Origin: Leucaena leucocephala | Lineage: Eukaryota; Streptophyta; Magnoliopsida; Fabales; Fabaceae | Reading direction: 5' to 3' | DNA: 64,000 nucleotides | Assembly (NCBI GenBank): GCA_037074615.1 | Contig: CM073551.1 | Location: 19,529,750 to 19,593,749, forward strand | Shown here: one piece after another, positions 46,070 through 59,639 of the stretch | Position numbering within the stretch: the first letter of the stretch is position 1 | How the letters are laid out: each line of letters starts with the position of its first letter | Notes under the pieces: generated by a model | What the model saw: only the letters and a program-made list of their open reading frames with translations | What the model was told of the DNA's origin: nothing | The model's database searches: none | Position numbers and translations under genes: made by a program

Positions 46070-46860
46070 CTTTAGGTAAAGAAACCCCATGTTTCGTTAC
46101 GTGTCTATTTGAATTACTCATAAACTAAAGTTTTAAAAAGATTTTTAATCTAAACTTTAATTTAAAATATTTTTAAAACAAACAATTATATTTATCCAAA
46201 CAAATTTTTAGATAAAATTATAGTTTAATACTATTGTTTTAAATAAACTACTGTGAATAGCTTTTAAAAGAGTAAAATAGCTTATGGACTACACAATTAA
46301 TATTTTACTTATATTTTTTAACACCATCTCTTCTCTCTCCTCTCTTTGTGCCTCTCTTCTCATTACTTCTTCTCTACCTCCTTGTGTTTGCCAATGTCGC
46401 CTCTAGATCTACCTCCACTATCACTAGCTGCTTTCACCACCTCCTCGACAGGGCTACTTCATTGCTGGTTCAAATCACAGAGATGTTGCTAGTCATCTCT
46501 AGGTGGAGGTTGTGGACTGTGTGGAGGAAGGACGACGGTGGGAGATAACGGAGGAGGGAGACGGTGGAGGAAGGAGGACCTTGGATGAAGGAGATGAGTG
46601 AATAGTGATCGTAGAGCTATTGGGAACATGTGGGAGAAGATGATGAACAGTAGTATAAAAATTATTTTTTTATCTCATATAATTTTTAATAATTTACTAA
46701 TAATAAAAGTCCTTTTGATAAGAACTATTCAAACACTCATTTATTCAGAACCATTTTTTTATAAGCTTTTCTCTAGAAGTCATTTTCGAAAAGCTGTCTA
46801 AAAGGCATTTTTTATCCATCAGCCATTTTCTAAAAGTCTATCCAAACAAACCCTACATTA
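46070..46860 (+). mobile_element. MITE with inverted TTTGGA/TCCAAA ends, copy 3 of 3
   Basis: Shares with 3,922-4,447 the order AGAGTAAAATAGCTTATGGA, CT-rich core, GAACTATTCAAACACTCATT and the end TCTATCCAAACAAACCCT. It is longer because of about 200 bp of extra sequence at 46,380-46,600. Confidence 0.6.
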
Positions 46861-46989
46861 ATCTATGGGACAATAATATTTAGCTTCTAATAAGATAAAA
46901 TTCCCTCTTTTTAACCAAAGAAGCTATTCATCATTAATAAGGGATTTTTATTATATTCCATTACATAAAATATTTTTTATAACATAATT

Positions 46990-47285
46990 TTAATATATTA
47001 CTACTTATAGTCCTTAATATAAAATCTATTAATTAATTTTAGTAGATTAAAGAGTTATTTAAATTAGTTAATTATAATTATTGTGTGTTAATTTTTCTAA
47101 AATATTCTTTTTAATCATATGTATTTGAACTATCCTTAATAGAAACCTCTAATATGTATAACAACAAAGGGATTCTATAGAAAGAAAATTATAATTTTAA
47201 GAGATAAAGTGGATTAATATTTTATATTTAAGACAAAAATAAACTCTCATTTAACTCTTATATTTATGATCGAAAGGAGTACATA
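46990..47285. repeat. Stowaway-like MITE
   Basis: Starts TACTACTTATAGTCCTTAATATAAAA and ends CTTATATTTATGATCGAAAGGAGTA, matching the terminal pattern of the family. Confidence 0.55.
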
Positions 47286-47454
47286 AAAAAATATATACTT
47301 AACTATAAAGTAGATTCTCTATTGTTGGAAATTTAAAAAATATATTGAAAAACCTAATAACTATTTTTCTTTTCTTTTTTTTTATATAATTTTTTTTTAA
47401 AAGGGATTGGATTCATTAACGATCCAATGATAAAGCAAAGTTTCCCTTCCTCTT

Positions 47455-48003
47455 AAGTAGGCCAACCCACCAAAAAATGGCGGGTTGGGTTGCAAATATT
47501 ACAGCCCATTTTGGTGCGGGTCTTTTTGACCCGCACCCGTGGCGGGTTAGCTTTTTTTTTTTTGCTTTATTTTTTTTACTATTTACATTGCATATTTGCA
47601 CTTTACGAATTTGAAAGTTTTAACTGAATAAGGGACATTACACTTAATTTATATTAACTTTATCTTATTGAGTCATTTCTTTATATATATATTCATTTTA
47701 TTTTATTATTATTTTATTTGTGATAGATTTGTCTATAGATTGTGACAAAGTTGACTAAATAAATATTTTGACAACTTTAGATATGATTCAAATCCAATTA
47801 ATATTGATACATATGATTTTTTTTAAAAAAAATAAAAGTTGGCATATACATGTAAATTTTTTTTTAAAAAAAGCTGGCGGTCGCGGGTTGGTATAATACC
47901 AACCCGCCAAGAGGTGAGCCTCTTAAAATAGGCTTGTCTCTAACCCAACTCGCGGCGAGCTAACCCATATTTAGCGGGTTGGCCCGCATTACCACCCCTA
48001 CTC
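47455..48003. mobile_element. Palindromic element rich in GGCGGGTTGG/CCAACCCGCC
   Basis: The left arm has AGGCCAACCCACC, GGCGGGTTGGGTT and GACCCGCACCCGTGGCGGGT. The right arm has CCAACCCGCCAAGAGG and GCGGGTTGGCCCGCATTACC, ending CACCCCTACT. It is organised like the element at 44,690 but with a different repeat. It is non-coding. Confidence 0.55.
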
Positions 48004-48542
48004 CTAAACGATACTAATGTCAGACAGGGTGAGCCGTCTATTACCTACGAGCGTAAACTTAAGCACTTAAGAGTTATGATGCTTCCTCAAACGCCACGAC
48101 TGAAACAATAATAAAATAATACTCTCTAAGAATTAAACACACACTAAATAGTCACATATTTTATTCTTTTGTCACTTAAATTTACGAACCATATGTGTTT
48201 TTCTTTTCTTTTATTTTCCCTACAATCTCTTGTTTTTTTTTTTGGTACAAATCTCTTGTTATATTCTTGAAAAGGGTAAAAACTAAAAATAAAATTGAAT
48301 TGGGCTGGGCCTTGTTTCTCTTTCATCCTCATCATCTAAACACCGGCTCACGCTCACACCCCCTTATCCTATTTTCTGTCTCGCTACCATCAATTCCCTG
48401 CACGAGTCTTTTCCTTTATCCCTCCCTCCTCCTTCTTCCTCTTCCTATGACACTCCCTCGATTGCCCTTCATTCATAAGCGGGCTACACTTTTCTCTTCC
48501 TAGCAGTGGTCGAGCACCACCGCATAGGAGGGTCGTTGCAGA

Positions 48543-51500
48543 ATGTCGTGTTTATTGCCACAGTTCAAGTGCCAGCTGGACACTTTCTCTATCCACTTCA
48601 GAACTCATCCTCATGTGTCTCTTCCCTCCACTCACTCTCACTCTCACTCGCACTCCCATCTCCGTAAGTTTTCTCTTGTCTTTCCCAATTGACTGCTCTT
48701 TTGATTTCATTTCGATAAAGGCTGAACTGGGTTTATCGTAGTTTTGGTTATTTTGTAAGGACTTTTTAGTTCTCAGTAGTCTGCATTGCCCTTATTGTTG
48801 ATATGTGCTACAATAAATTTATTCAAAAGAACTCAGTTACTTGCTTTTTGAATATTTGGGATTTAGATGTACATTGTTCTTAGTCCCTGAGTCGTGAAGT
48901 TGTTACGCGGCATTTGGAACAAATGATCATTTCTGACAGTTACCTATGGGTATTATGAAGATTATGCATTTGTGTTTAGTCTTTTCCCTTTTTGACATCA
49001 ACTGCTGTTTCAATTTGGCTGCGGAGGCCATTTTTATTTTTTAATTTACTTGTATTTCTTCAGTGCTAAACCATATTGATTGTGATAGATTACCATAATC
49101 ATATTTCTAAGAAACTTAATCTTGTTAGGCAAGGGTCATATTCAAGAATCATCAATAATATAGTTATATTTCTGAAGAAAAACTGAACATGATGAGGAGT
49201 TTGAAAGATGGAAGTGAAGATTGTTTATTTCTTTATATATATGTTCTCAAGGATCATCAATAATTCAATAATTTAATTATGTTCTGAAGAAAATAAAAAA
49301 AAGTGAAGACCTTGAGACTTGAAAAAGGAAAGCAAAGTCTCCATTTCAATTGATATAAGAAATCATCCTGGGAATTGGAAATGATATAGGGTGTATGGAA
49401 CGTTGACCTTTGTCTTGTTTTAGAATTGCATCCTCTAATTTTTAATCCACTTGTTCCTGGACTCTATTATAACAAAATTGCTATTGTGGGCTTGATTCTA
49501 GTTACTTGTATAGAAAATATGAGGAAAGCACAAAACAAGTAGTTTTGGTCATAGTTAAAATCTCGCATAGTTGATATAGGCTAATTAGGGAGGGTCATAC
49601 ATAACTCATTTTACTTAGTTTGATGAAAACTGCAGGGTTACCTCTCTAGCTGTATTGATGTGCTGAATTGCTATTGATTCTGTTTTGTAATGGCTAGATT
49701 AGGTGGACACTTTCGTACCTCTATTGTTCTTTGACCAATTGAATTGACTTGACCAAATTGGTTCAGTTGAGCATTTGTTCACTTCCATTTTTCGTATCCA
49801 GATAACATTTCCTTGAAGAAACCTGGTTTTCTATCATTTAAGTGACATTTTCATTTGACTATCTTATTGACAATATTCATGCATTGCTTCAAAACTATTC
49901 AAAAGCTGCTAGTGTGAAGAGTGATTACATACATAATTTAATTAGTGGGTCAGGAATGTCCTCTGTTTTTTTTTTCACTGTTTGTTGCAACATTTACTGC
50001 AATTAGATTTTGACTTGGTTCTTGGTTGGAATTTGAAATGTGCAGCAAAAAATAGAGAAACTCTGTGTTTCCGGGCACATTGTCTTCTATCCACCACATC
50101 TCCTTCTATCTCATCATCAACTGGAGCAACAGCAGTTCTCAGTTTGGAAAAGTTGGCATTAACTCCTTTAGATGGTAATTCTGATTCAGTCACTACAAAC
50201 AGACCATGGACATATATTGGTACAACTGACCCATCCACAGAGGTTAGATTACACAATTATATTTCTACGTAGTTATTATATCAATTCCATGATTGTCTGA
50301 TCAACACATAATGTTACATATGCTGAAAGTGATTATTCCTAATAGTGTGCATTTGAGGTTTTTAATGGACAAACTAGTTCAAGTTATATGTGCATGCACA
50401 CCTAATGATGTTGAAGTGCAGCATGATATACTATGATTGGATTTGTCTTGTGTAATATTGCATTGGAACTAGACTCTAATAACGTTGAGAAACATTAAGC
50501 ACCATTTTTTATTAATTCTTTTGGGCCCTATGCAATTGAATATCATTATTTGCTTGATTTCTTGGTAAATAGAATTTCTCTTGTTTCCTCAGTTGCTCTT
50601 CATTTAGGTTTGTGTTAACCAGTGTTGTTATGAAATGTAAACTTTTCTAGTTTCTTCATATGGCGATGAGTTGATATTTAATTTGTGAGTTTGACCATGT
50701 TCTTAATTATGGAGTATTTCCAAATTTTGTAAGTCATGCAAAAAGTTTAATATATATCTAACTTTCCAGTAGCTAATTAGCTTTATGCTGATAATCAGGC
50801 AAGCCTTAAAGCAACTTTACCTACAGAATCTCTTATTACTAGTGAAGAGGCTGTAATAGCTGCTGCTGCTTCTGAAGCTGTTGCCCTTGCTAAAGCAGCT
50901 TTGAAGGTTGCAAAGGATGCAGCTATGCTAGCCAAAAATAAGTCCCCAGCAGAATCGGAGTATAAACCATCTGTTTCTTACAAACCTGATAACTTACTTC
51001 TTAAATGGGTTCAACGTATGGAAGCAGAAGATGGTCTAGTGGGAGGATCCGTAGGAACTGAAGCAGAGACAATGCGAGATGGTAGTGTAAATAATAATGA
51101 AGAGGATTATGTGGAACCGACAAGTGAGGAACTTGAGGAACAGCTTTTTGGCAACACAGCTGTAAGGTCAAATCGCCAAACTGAACGAAAGGCTAGAAGA
51201 GCCAGGGCAGCTGAGAGGGCTTCCACAAACATTCTATCTTTCAAGTCTGGCTCTTCCAGCCGTAAGAAACGTGCTGCTATACAGGAAGTAGACTATACTG
51301 ATCCATTGCGATATTTAAGAGCAACAACTAGCACTACTAAACTTCTTAGTCCAACTGAAGAACTTGAGCTATCTGAAGGAATACAGGTGTGTTTTGCATA
51401 CGGTGATTTTCATGTCTATGATGTTCTAATCTCTTAATATGTAGCAGACAATCTTCATTAATCTGTTTCTTTTTCCTTTTTATAATGTATCTTGTGCATC

Positions 51501-53524
51501 TATACTAGTTGTCATTCTAAATTTTTTCTCGAATTGGAACCACTAACTAGGTTTCTTATCAGTTGCTCCAAATGATTTAGTTTAAATGAGTACCTATGTC
51601 CTAAGGCTGGTTAAATTTCTTTCTGGTCCTTTTACTTTTTCTTTTGCTGACATTTAACAGAATTTGAAAACTTCTACCTTCAAATTTTCACTTCGTAGGA
51701 AGATTTTGTTTGCTACTAGAATTTTCTTAGAGAATAAAGTTCTCATAGCTATGTAATGTTCTCTTCAATTTCTGCTTAATTGTAGTCACAGATAGAGGCT
51801 ACAGGGAAGCTTTTCAAGATCTTCCTTTTGTTATGTGTTCTGTAATTGAGAGCAGAAAAGGAAAAAAGAAGTTAGAAAAGCATTATTAATTTAATAATAG
51901 TAGAGCTACTCATGAAAATAGATATCAACCATCATAAGATTTTGTAACTTTGTAGAGCTTTCAAGAATTGAATTCATAAAGAATCACCAGAGAACTAGAA
52001 CTAGAAATATCTTTTTCTTTGTGGATTAAATTTCTCTATTTGTTTTATAACCTATCTTATTTTCCTTTTCTATATTTCAGGACCTACTGAAGTTGGAAAA
52101 ACTCCAGGATGATCTCACAGAAAGATGTGGCAGTCCGGCAACATTCGCCCAATGGGCTGCAGCGGCAGGAGTTGATCAGAAAACCTTGAGAAAGCGCTTA
52201 AATTATGGTTCATTTTGCAAGGACAAAATGATTAAAAGTAATATACGGCTTGTCATATCAATTGCTAAAAATTATCAGGGAGCTGGAATGAATCTCCAAG
52301 ATCTTGTGCAGGTTTTTTTCTCACCAGTATTCTCTTATGGTAAATAAATATTATCAGAGGTAAATCCCACTTTGGTCCTTCAAAAATTAGTCAAGTATCA
52401 ATTGGCTCACTATAACTTTTTGTCCCACTTTGTTGTTTGAAAGATTTCTTTTGTTTCAATTCCATGGAATATCTGATTCTTGGAAGATTGTGTAGTATTA
52501 TGCTTTACAACCGTACTTTCGAGTGAGTACTCAAATTCTTTGACGGACCAAATTGAATAGTTGGGTCATCTTCAGTGGACCAAAATAGGAATTAATTAAA
52601 ATATCATGTGAAGCATAGTGATTGTGACCTTGATGCTTCTTGTAATGAGTATTTTAAGCTCATCCTTATTGACTCGCAGGAAGGATGTCGAGGACTTGTG
52701 AGAGGTGCCGAGAAGTTTGATGCTTCAAAGGGATTCAAGTTCTCTACCTATGCTCACTGGTGGATTAAACAAGCTGTTAGGAAATCGCTTTCTGATCAGT
52801 CGAGGACAATTCGCTTACCGGTTAGTAATCTGTAATTGTTGAGTGATGATTACTTTCTTGTTATCCATGCATCAAAGTAGTTCCTATGCTACATATCATT
52901 TGTTGTTCAAATGAATTGATTCATGTTGTTTTTGGCGTAACAGTTCCACATGGTGGAGGCATCTTACAGAGTGAAGGAGGCAAAAAAACAATTGTACAGT
53001 GAAAATGGAAGACAACCCAAGGATGAAGAAATCGCCGAGGCAGCTGGTCTTTCTATGAAGAGGCTAAATGCTGTTCTTATGACCCCAAAAGCTCCAAGAT
53101 CACTAGAACAAAAGATTGGAATCAACCAGAATCTTAAACCTTCGGTCAGTTCTAATCTTATTCAAACTTTTCCGTTTGGATGTCAATGATACTCTTCGGT
53201 ATTGTTGATATGAGTATATATATATATATATATTTTTATCAGGAAGTGATCGCCGATCCAGATGCGGAAACAGCCGAGGAACTGCTGATCAAGGAATTCA
53301 TGAAGAAGGATCTGGCACTGGTACTGGACAGTCTGAATCCGAGAGAGAAGCAGGTGATAAGATGGAGATTCGGCATGGATGATGGAAGAATGAAGACGTT
53401 ACAAGAGATAGGAGAAATTATGGGGGTGAGTAGGGAAAGAATTAGGCAAATAGAAGCATGTGCTTTTAGGAAACTTAAGAACAAGAGGAGAACCAAGCAT
53501 TTGCACCAATATTTAGTTTCCTAA
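48543..53524 (+). CDS. SIG2: Plastid RNA polymerase sigma factor SIG2 (SIGB), about 586 aa
   Basis: Seven exons join in frame: 48543-48663, 50046-50242, 50799-51386, 52081-52311, 52680-52820, 52944-53144, 53243-53524. Sigma factors direct the bacterial-type plastid RNA polymerase (PEP) to promoters; Arabidopsis SIG2 is needed for several plastid tRNA genes, including trnE. The N-terminus MSCLLPQFKCQLDTFSIHFR matches the start of known SIG2 proteins and is followed by a Ser/Thr/His-rich transit-type region. Residues 107-302 hold the Ala-rich and basic linker (RQTERKARRARA). Region 2 spans about 340-430 (KSNIRLVISIAKNYQGAGMN, FKFSTYAHWWIKQAVRKSL), region 3 follows, and region 4 ends the protein (REKQVIRWRFGM, TLQEIGEIMGVSRERIRQIE). 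Length agrees with the family, about 570-590 residues. The first intron is long, 1,382 bp. Confidence 0.93.
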
Positions 53525-55567
53525 CCTAATCAAATGTTTTGACCTTATTTCATAGCTTTCCCATCTGTATGTTTCCCCCCATTTTTCCCCTTTAGTATAG
53601 TAGAGAATGGATGCATACATAAAGGTTGATTCTTGGTTTAAAAGTTCTTTCATTTTTTTGTTGGATGCATGTGGAATGTTTTGAATCAAGTAAATTACTC
53701 CATCAATCCGTAATATAATATAAGAGTTAGTTAATTTTTTTAAATAGATTAATAAAATTAAATAAATCAGTTAGTTATGATCAAATATAGACTATCCAGA
53801 TAAATTTATGTTATATATTTTTTAATCTATTTAAATTAGTTAACTAATTTTTATATTAGTTCTAATTAACTAATTTATTTGGATTCATTCATCTATCTTA
53901 AAAAATTAATTAACTCTTATATTAAATATCAGAGATAATAACATTTATCACTCTTAAATCTTCCTTCCATCTCCCATGCATAGTTAATGTTCAGATGATG
54001 TAATTAATAAGCGAAACAAATTTTTCTTGAGTAACAAATTGTCTCCTGTTTACCTAGATCAGGTTCCAATTGGTGAAAGCTAATGTGTTTTTTCCCCCTC
54101 ATCATTCATAAAATTAAAACTCATAATCTGATTTTACCTTTATATTTGAATGGAGAAAAAAATAAGAAGAAAATAAGAGGAAGAATGCCATGAGGGAAAA
54201 TTTTCATAAATGGTAAAAAAAATTATTATTTTGATATATCATATTTCCTATAGTTTTAAATATAGAAACTAAATGAGTAATTCATAAAATTTAAGAAAAT
54301 TAGTTAAATTTGGGAGATAATATATTGAGTTAGTTAGATTGTAACCATTTTAATATTTACAATCAATAGAGCTAGTTTGATAAAAGAAATATAACTTTAG
54401 AAGATAGTAAATTTAGATCTTTCATTTACTCAATTAAGACAAATTTTTGGTAAAAAAAATTAAGACAAATAAAATCTTTTAATTAACTCCAATATTTAGA
54501 ATAGAAATTATTTTTTTAATGTTTTTCTTGTTCTCCTTCCTGAATCCAAGGCCAGTTGCACCAACCATTGTTTTTGTGTAATTATTTGAACTTCTCTATA
54601 ATAATATAGGTAAAATAGTATTAAATATTCTGATTTTATTTTTTAAATATAGCTAATATCTTAATTTTATTTGTAATATAATTTTACCTATAATTTTTTT
54701 AATTTAGTCCAATTTTACCTATGATCTTATTTCTTAAATACTAAGAATTACACAAAATTAAAAAAAAATATAGTTAAAATTACACCAAATTAAAATATTA
54801 TGGGTGAAATTGTATTATAAATAAAATTAAAATATTAACCACACTTAAAAATAAGATCAGGAACTTGTGTTGTATTTTACCATAATAATATTAGATATCA
54901 AATCATACTTCCCACACAACCAAAAAAACATTCACCAAAAGAAAATAACTTAGCAATGTGGTAGAGGAAACTTTAGTAGCTTTGAAACCAAGAATATTTT
55001 TTCAATAATGTATATTATGTTTCAATTATTTATTTTTATATAGTTTTATAAAATTTTCTAATAAAAATATATATGAAAATATAACAAAATGCATTATCTT
55101 TATGGATCATTTATTTATCCTTATGTTTTTAGGGAATCATATATTAATATACTTTAATTAAAAATTTGAAAAGAATATAAGCATCTGAGTATAATCTTTC
55201 TGATAAATATTCATAACTTAATCAGATGATAATTCAAAACTTCTTAAAAAATCTAGAATATAGATATCCTAGTAAATTTTTAGCTGTTAATAAATAAATT
55301 TTTTCTTTAAAAAGAAAGAGAGCACGGAACAAGCAAAAGTTGTGGTTAAAAGTGAATGAAACACTGTCGTTTCCTTGTTTGACGTGTGCGTTTTATGACC
55401 TGTGATTATTTACTCAGCTCTAAGTAATGCCGTTAAATCCAAAGGAAACCATTCATTCATTCCACTCCAAATAGTTCAGTTTCAATGAACCCCACACTGA
55501 AATTACTGAGCTTTCCTCTTCTTCCTTAAGCTAATTCTCGTTCAAGTTTTGCTTTTTCACCTCTACA
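53525..55567. other. AT-rich spacer between SIG2 and LHP1
   Basis: Holds the SIG2 3' UTR, a Stowaway-like MITE at 53,697-53,950 and AT-rich DNA. The last 70 bp before the LHP1 start are CT-rich and are the likely leader. No clear TATA box was identified. Confidence 0.5.
53697..53950. mobile_element. Stowaway-like MITE downstream of SIG2
   Basis: Starts CTCCATCAATCCGTAATATA with internal AGAGTTAGTTAATTTTTTTA, and ends with TCTTATATTAAATATCAGAG. Same family as 23,459-23,709. Confidence 0.6.
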
Positions 55568-58397
55568 ATGAAGGGATTAAGAAACAATTTGGAGGCACCG
55601 AACGATTCTGCAACTTTTGCTGCTGCTATCGCTGCTGATATTGTAGTTGCCGCTGCTGCTAATAATGGAGTTGATGACCCGTTAACTCCTTCTGTTGGAA
55701 ACAATCAGACTCAGTTTCAGATGGTGGAAGGAGATGAAGCTCAAGGGCAAATTTCAGAAGAAGCTGAAGCTGAGGAGGAAGACGAAGAAGAAGGGGCCGA
55801 TAAAGTGCCCCAGGAGGGTGTTCGTCCCAAGCTTGATGAGGGTTACTTTGAAATCGAAGCAATACGTCGCAAGAGGGTTCGTAAGGTAATTTGGAGCCAA
55901 TTTCTTGTTTTTTTCTGAACTTTTAGAGCATGTTGAGATTCTTTTTTCTGATTTTATTCGGTCTGACTATGGCTTTCTTTTCTTTTTTGCCCTTTTCCCT
56001 TTCTTTGTGGTGAAAATATAAATGCTGTGAATATAGGGTCAGCTAGAGTACCTTATAAAATGGTGGGTTTTTTTCTCTTACTTCTTTGTCTTTTTACTCT
56101 TATTACATTATAAAAATGAGTAAGTGAATCTGGGTTAATGTGATATTTTTTCTTTTGACTCTGAAGGCGCGATTGGCCTGAAACAGCCAATACTTGGGAG
56201 CCCCCAGAAAATTTACAGTCCGTCCCTGATGTCGTTGAAGCTTTTGAAGCAAGGTGTGCCCTTTATATGCGTATATATATTATATCCATTTTATATTCTG
56301 TTAGCTAGGGATAAAGAGATCCCATGTTAATATATGAACAATATGAAAATGATACTCTGTTGATTCTCAATTTTTCTTTACAAAGGTGGCATATAGGAAG
56401 CTTATGGGCATTAGTTCTAGGGTTAAGGGCAGAGCTTTGTTTGAAGTTATTGCAGTTGTTATTTTATGCCTGATTTCACTTAAGAAATTAGAGGGGCATG
56501 ATGACTAGATCAATGACTCTATTTTTAAATATATGTTCTTTCTACTTTGCAGCTTGAGATCTGGAAAGCATCGAAAGAGGAAGCGCAAGCATGCAGTTCA
56601 TCACACTTTACCCAAGAAGAGGCAGCACCGTTCAACCACTTCTTATAGCCTTAGACAGTTTTCGGCAAAGAGCGTAGCTGAGAACCATTTTCAATCTGCT
56701 CCCACGAATGATCTTAGTCTAGCTGATCTTCCAGCTCATCCTCAACCTGTGCTTTTTGCTGATGAAGTAGAAGAAAATGGTAATGGTGGCAGTTTTGGAA
56801 AAGCTGAACCAACTAATGAGAATCGGGGTGTAAATGTTTCAAAGCTTAATGTTGAAAGGGAGAATGATTATGATCCTAAGCTTACTGAGCTTAAAGCTAC
56901 AGCATCATTCATGTCAACCAATGGGCTCAATTCCAATAAGCTTGCAATACATATCCGAGAACCCAATGCTTCAACAGGAAATGCTCAAATGAATGGTCAA
57001 TCTAAGGTGGATTGCATGGGGCTGAATCAGAGTGGTCGTTGCAGAGGAGCCAAGAGGAGAAAATCTGGTTCTGTGAAGAGGTTCAAGAAAGACTCTTATG
57101 TGTGTGAACCTGATAATACTCAAAATCAAGCTATTATAGTTGGACAAGAATGGACAGAAATTACTGGTTTTGGGGGAAATGATAGTTACAAGATGGATGG
57201 TGCTAAAACATCCTGTAATATTGTCAAGATTATAAAGCCACTGAGCTATTCAGCTTCTGTATCGAGTGACATGCCAGATATTATAGTGAACTTTTTGGCC
57301 ATGAGGTTTGGCATTCAACTGATCTCGAGTCCAACTTTCATATTCTACTCCTACGACTTGACGAAATATCCATAAATGCATGACTCAGTATATTTTCTGA
57401 AATAATTTAAGTTTTCTTCAAGTCTAGTGTGTCTATTTAAGGAAAGGGAGTATTGTATTTTTAAATTATGCATGTTTCACTTATGAATAATATGCATTAA
57501 TTCATGATGCAAAGTAAAGGCCGCTTTCCAGGAAATTAAACAAACAGGGTTATTAGTCTGCCAAACTTGGGTCACTTCCAATAAGTATTTTATTGCACAT
57601 TGTTGAAGGAAGAAATTGATTACTCATAAGTTATAACCATAGTAATCAAAATCATGCGAGGCTGGGTTGTGTTTGGGTCATAGGTTTTTCACTTTAATGA
57701 TTGGCTAGAGTTGTGTGACAGTTAATCGGTTTATTGCTTTATATCCTTAATTTGATAACCTTTTTGAGCTTAGAGCATAAGTTTGGTGCTTCTATAAGCT
57801 GACATGGTTTAACCCTATTAGATCATTTTGCTGTTCAACCAATTTATTGTCTAGTTGACTTGGTTGCATGTACTTGTAACTGTCAGAATCTCCAAAATCT
57901 TGTGAGATGAATCATTGGCATTTTTTAATTATGTGTCTTAAAGAATGCATGTTGGCTTACTCATTTAATTTAGAGAACATGGTTTAACACATAGTTGCAC
58001 CCACATTATTACTGCTGGAAGTTCATTTAGAGTTGAGATGTCTAAATTGTAATGCTAGATTTTATAGTGACTTTTTCTTGCTCATGGATAATTTGGGGCA
58101 ATATAGTGAAATAGATGTTCCAATAAGGACATAGCATTGTTCTTCACACAATGGAAGCTAATATTAATATTTTTAAGCTTTACAGGTCTGATGGAACAGA
58201 AGTTGAGGTGGATAACACATATCTCAAGGCAAACAATCCACTTCTGGTAATTTAATATCTTTCTGCTTTTGGGTGGATCAGCACTATACTTCACAATATG
58301 CCTTCTCCTTCTTGTACACCTTGATCTAATGAGTGTTCTTTTGTTCTAGCTGATCAACTTCTACGAGCAACGCCTCCGGTTCAATCCGACCTTTTGA
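55568..58397 (+). CDS. LHP1: LIKE HETEROCHROMATIN PROTEIN 1 / TERMINAL FLOWER 2, about 430 aa
   Basis: Six exons join in frame: 55568-55885, 56037-56062, 56167-56253, 56553-57305, 58186-58246, 58350-58397. LHP1 is the plant nuclear protein that binds H3K27me3 and helps Polycomb complexes keep genes such as flowering regulators silent. After an acidic N-terminus (EAEAEEEDEEEG) the chromodomain covers about residues 95-148 (YFEIEAIRRKRVRKG, LEYLIKWRDWPETANTWEPP). A basic hinge follows (KHRKRKRKHA; GAKRRKSGSVKRFKKD), then the C-terminal chromo shadow domain, about 365-430 (IIKPLSYSASVSSDMPDI, ANNPLLLINFYEQRLRF). The 26-bp second exon is tiny, but its phase is required by both neighbours. The length is close to the 445 residues of Arabidopsis LHP1. 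Confidence 0.93.
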
Positions 58398-59280
58398 TCA
58401 GACAGGTTTTTATGAAGGATTTTCGTTTTGAAGTCAAATCTTGATGTGTTAAGTTAGCAGTAATCTACAATGTGTACTTTTGTACTTAGATCTTCATGGG
58501 TTCCTAGTTAGTGGTAGTGTTTAACATTTGTAGATCTAACATGATAGTGATGTACAAGTGACCTAAACTCCTGTCTTATCTGATTGTCGTTGTCTGTGTC
58601 TTGGAAAGTATTTTGGGAATTTCGTTCATTTCTGTTTTGTTATTTTAATTCTGCAGAATTTGTTATAATGGACCCTCGATTCAATTAGAACTTAGTGTGA
58701 CAATTCATCAAAAGAAACAAAAATTATAAAATTTGTTAGATTGGGTATGCATATGTTCCCCTTTCCTCAATCTTTGTCCAAAACAAAATGGTGTTCTTAT
58801 TAATTATTATTATATATTTTTTTGTTGGGAAAATTAATCATTCTGGAACTCCCGTCCATAATTTTTTTTAAAAAAGAAATTGATATAGATAAACAAATTT
58901 AAAACTACATACGCTAATATTCAATTTTTAGCATCATTTTAAAAAATAAGTCATAATATATATTAATATTATACAATAATATATCAATATATTATATATA
59001 AACAAATTTAAAAAGAATTCACCCTGTCCCGCGCAGCGCAACACCCCTATCAAAGTAATTAGTCTTTCAATAAAATTAACAAGTCTGATTCTTGAGATCA
59101 AATACGAATTCATAATTAAATTATGCGTCAAAATATTATTAAAGGATCACGCGTTGTCAAATTTTTAAATAAAAATCTCAACATATATAGCAACAACCTG
59201 AAACTAATCTTAGAAACCTATTGGCGAGTGAGTCCGAAGAAATTAGCACCTTCATTCCTATGATTGTCATCTTTAATTTA
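58398..59280. other. LHP1 3' flank, no gene seen
   Basis: The first 300 bp or so are likely 3' UTR. The remainder is AT-rich with no supported coding or RNA gene. A small GC island, CCCTGTCCCGCGCAGCGCAA near 59,025, stands out but has no partner sequence in view. Confidence 0.4.
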
Positions 59281-59289
59281 TACTCAGCG

Positions 59290-59456
59290 AATACTTAATA
59301 TGATATGAGAATTAGTTAACTAATTTATATATATTAAACAAATTAATTAATCAACTAACTCTTATATTAGTTATAATTAACTGATTTATTTAGGTTTCTT
59401 AATTTACCTAAATTAGTGAACTAACTCTTATATTAAAATAAGAGGGAATACTCTAA
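59290..59456. repeat. Stowaway-like MITE
   Basis: TACTTAATATGATATGAGAA at the left and CTCTTATATTAAAATAAGAG at the right enclose the family's internal 'aactctta tattagttataattaact' sequence. Confidence 0.5.
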
Positions 59457-59639
59457 CTTGAACGCCCCCTTCTAGAATAATTATTATGAAGTCCCAAACA
59501 AGAGATTTAATTACAAAAAAGTATCAATAATAAGTGAGTAATATAAACATCTATATTTTTATTTTCTACATTAGAACTTGTCATTGCATATGTAAAATCC
59601 TTCTTATTAAATAAATAAAAATATATTGTAAATAAATTT

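Noticed and set aside
48195..48503. ORF just upstream of SIG2
   Set aside because: Low-complexity Phe/Ser/Pro/Leu translation of a CT-rich 5' region. The SIG2 start at 48,543 is fixed by its recognisable N-terminus.
55659..55889. ORFs overlapping exon 1 of LHP1 on both strands
   Set aside because: They are frame shadows of the acidic, repetitive LHP1 N-terminal exon.
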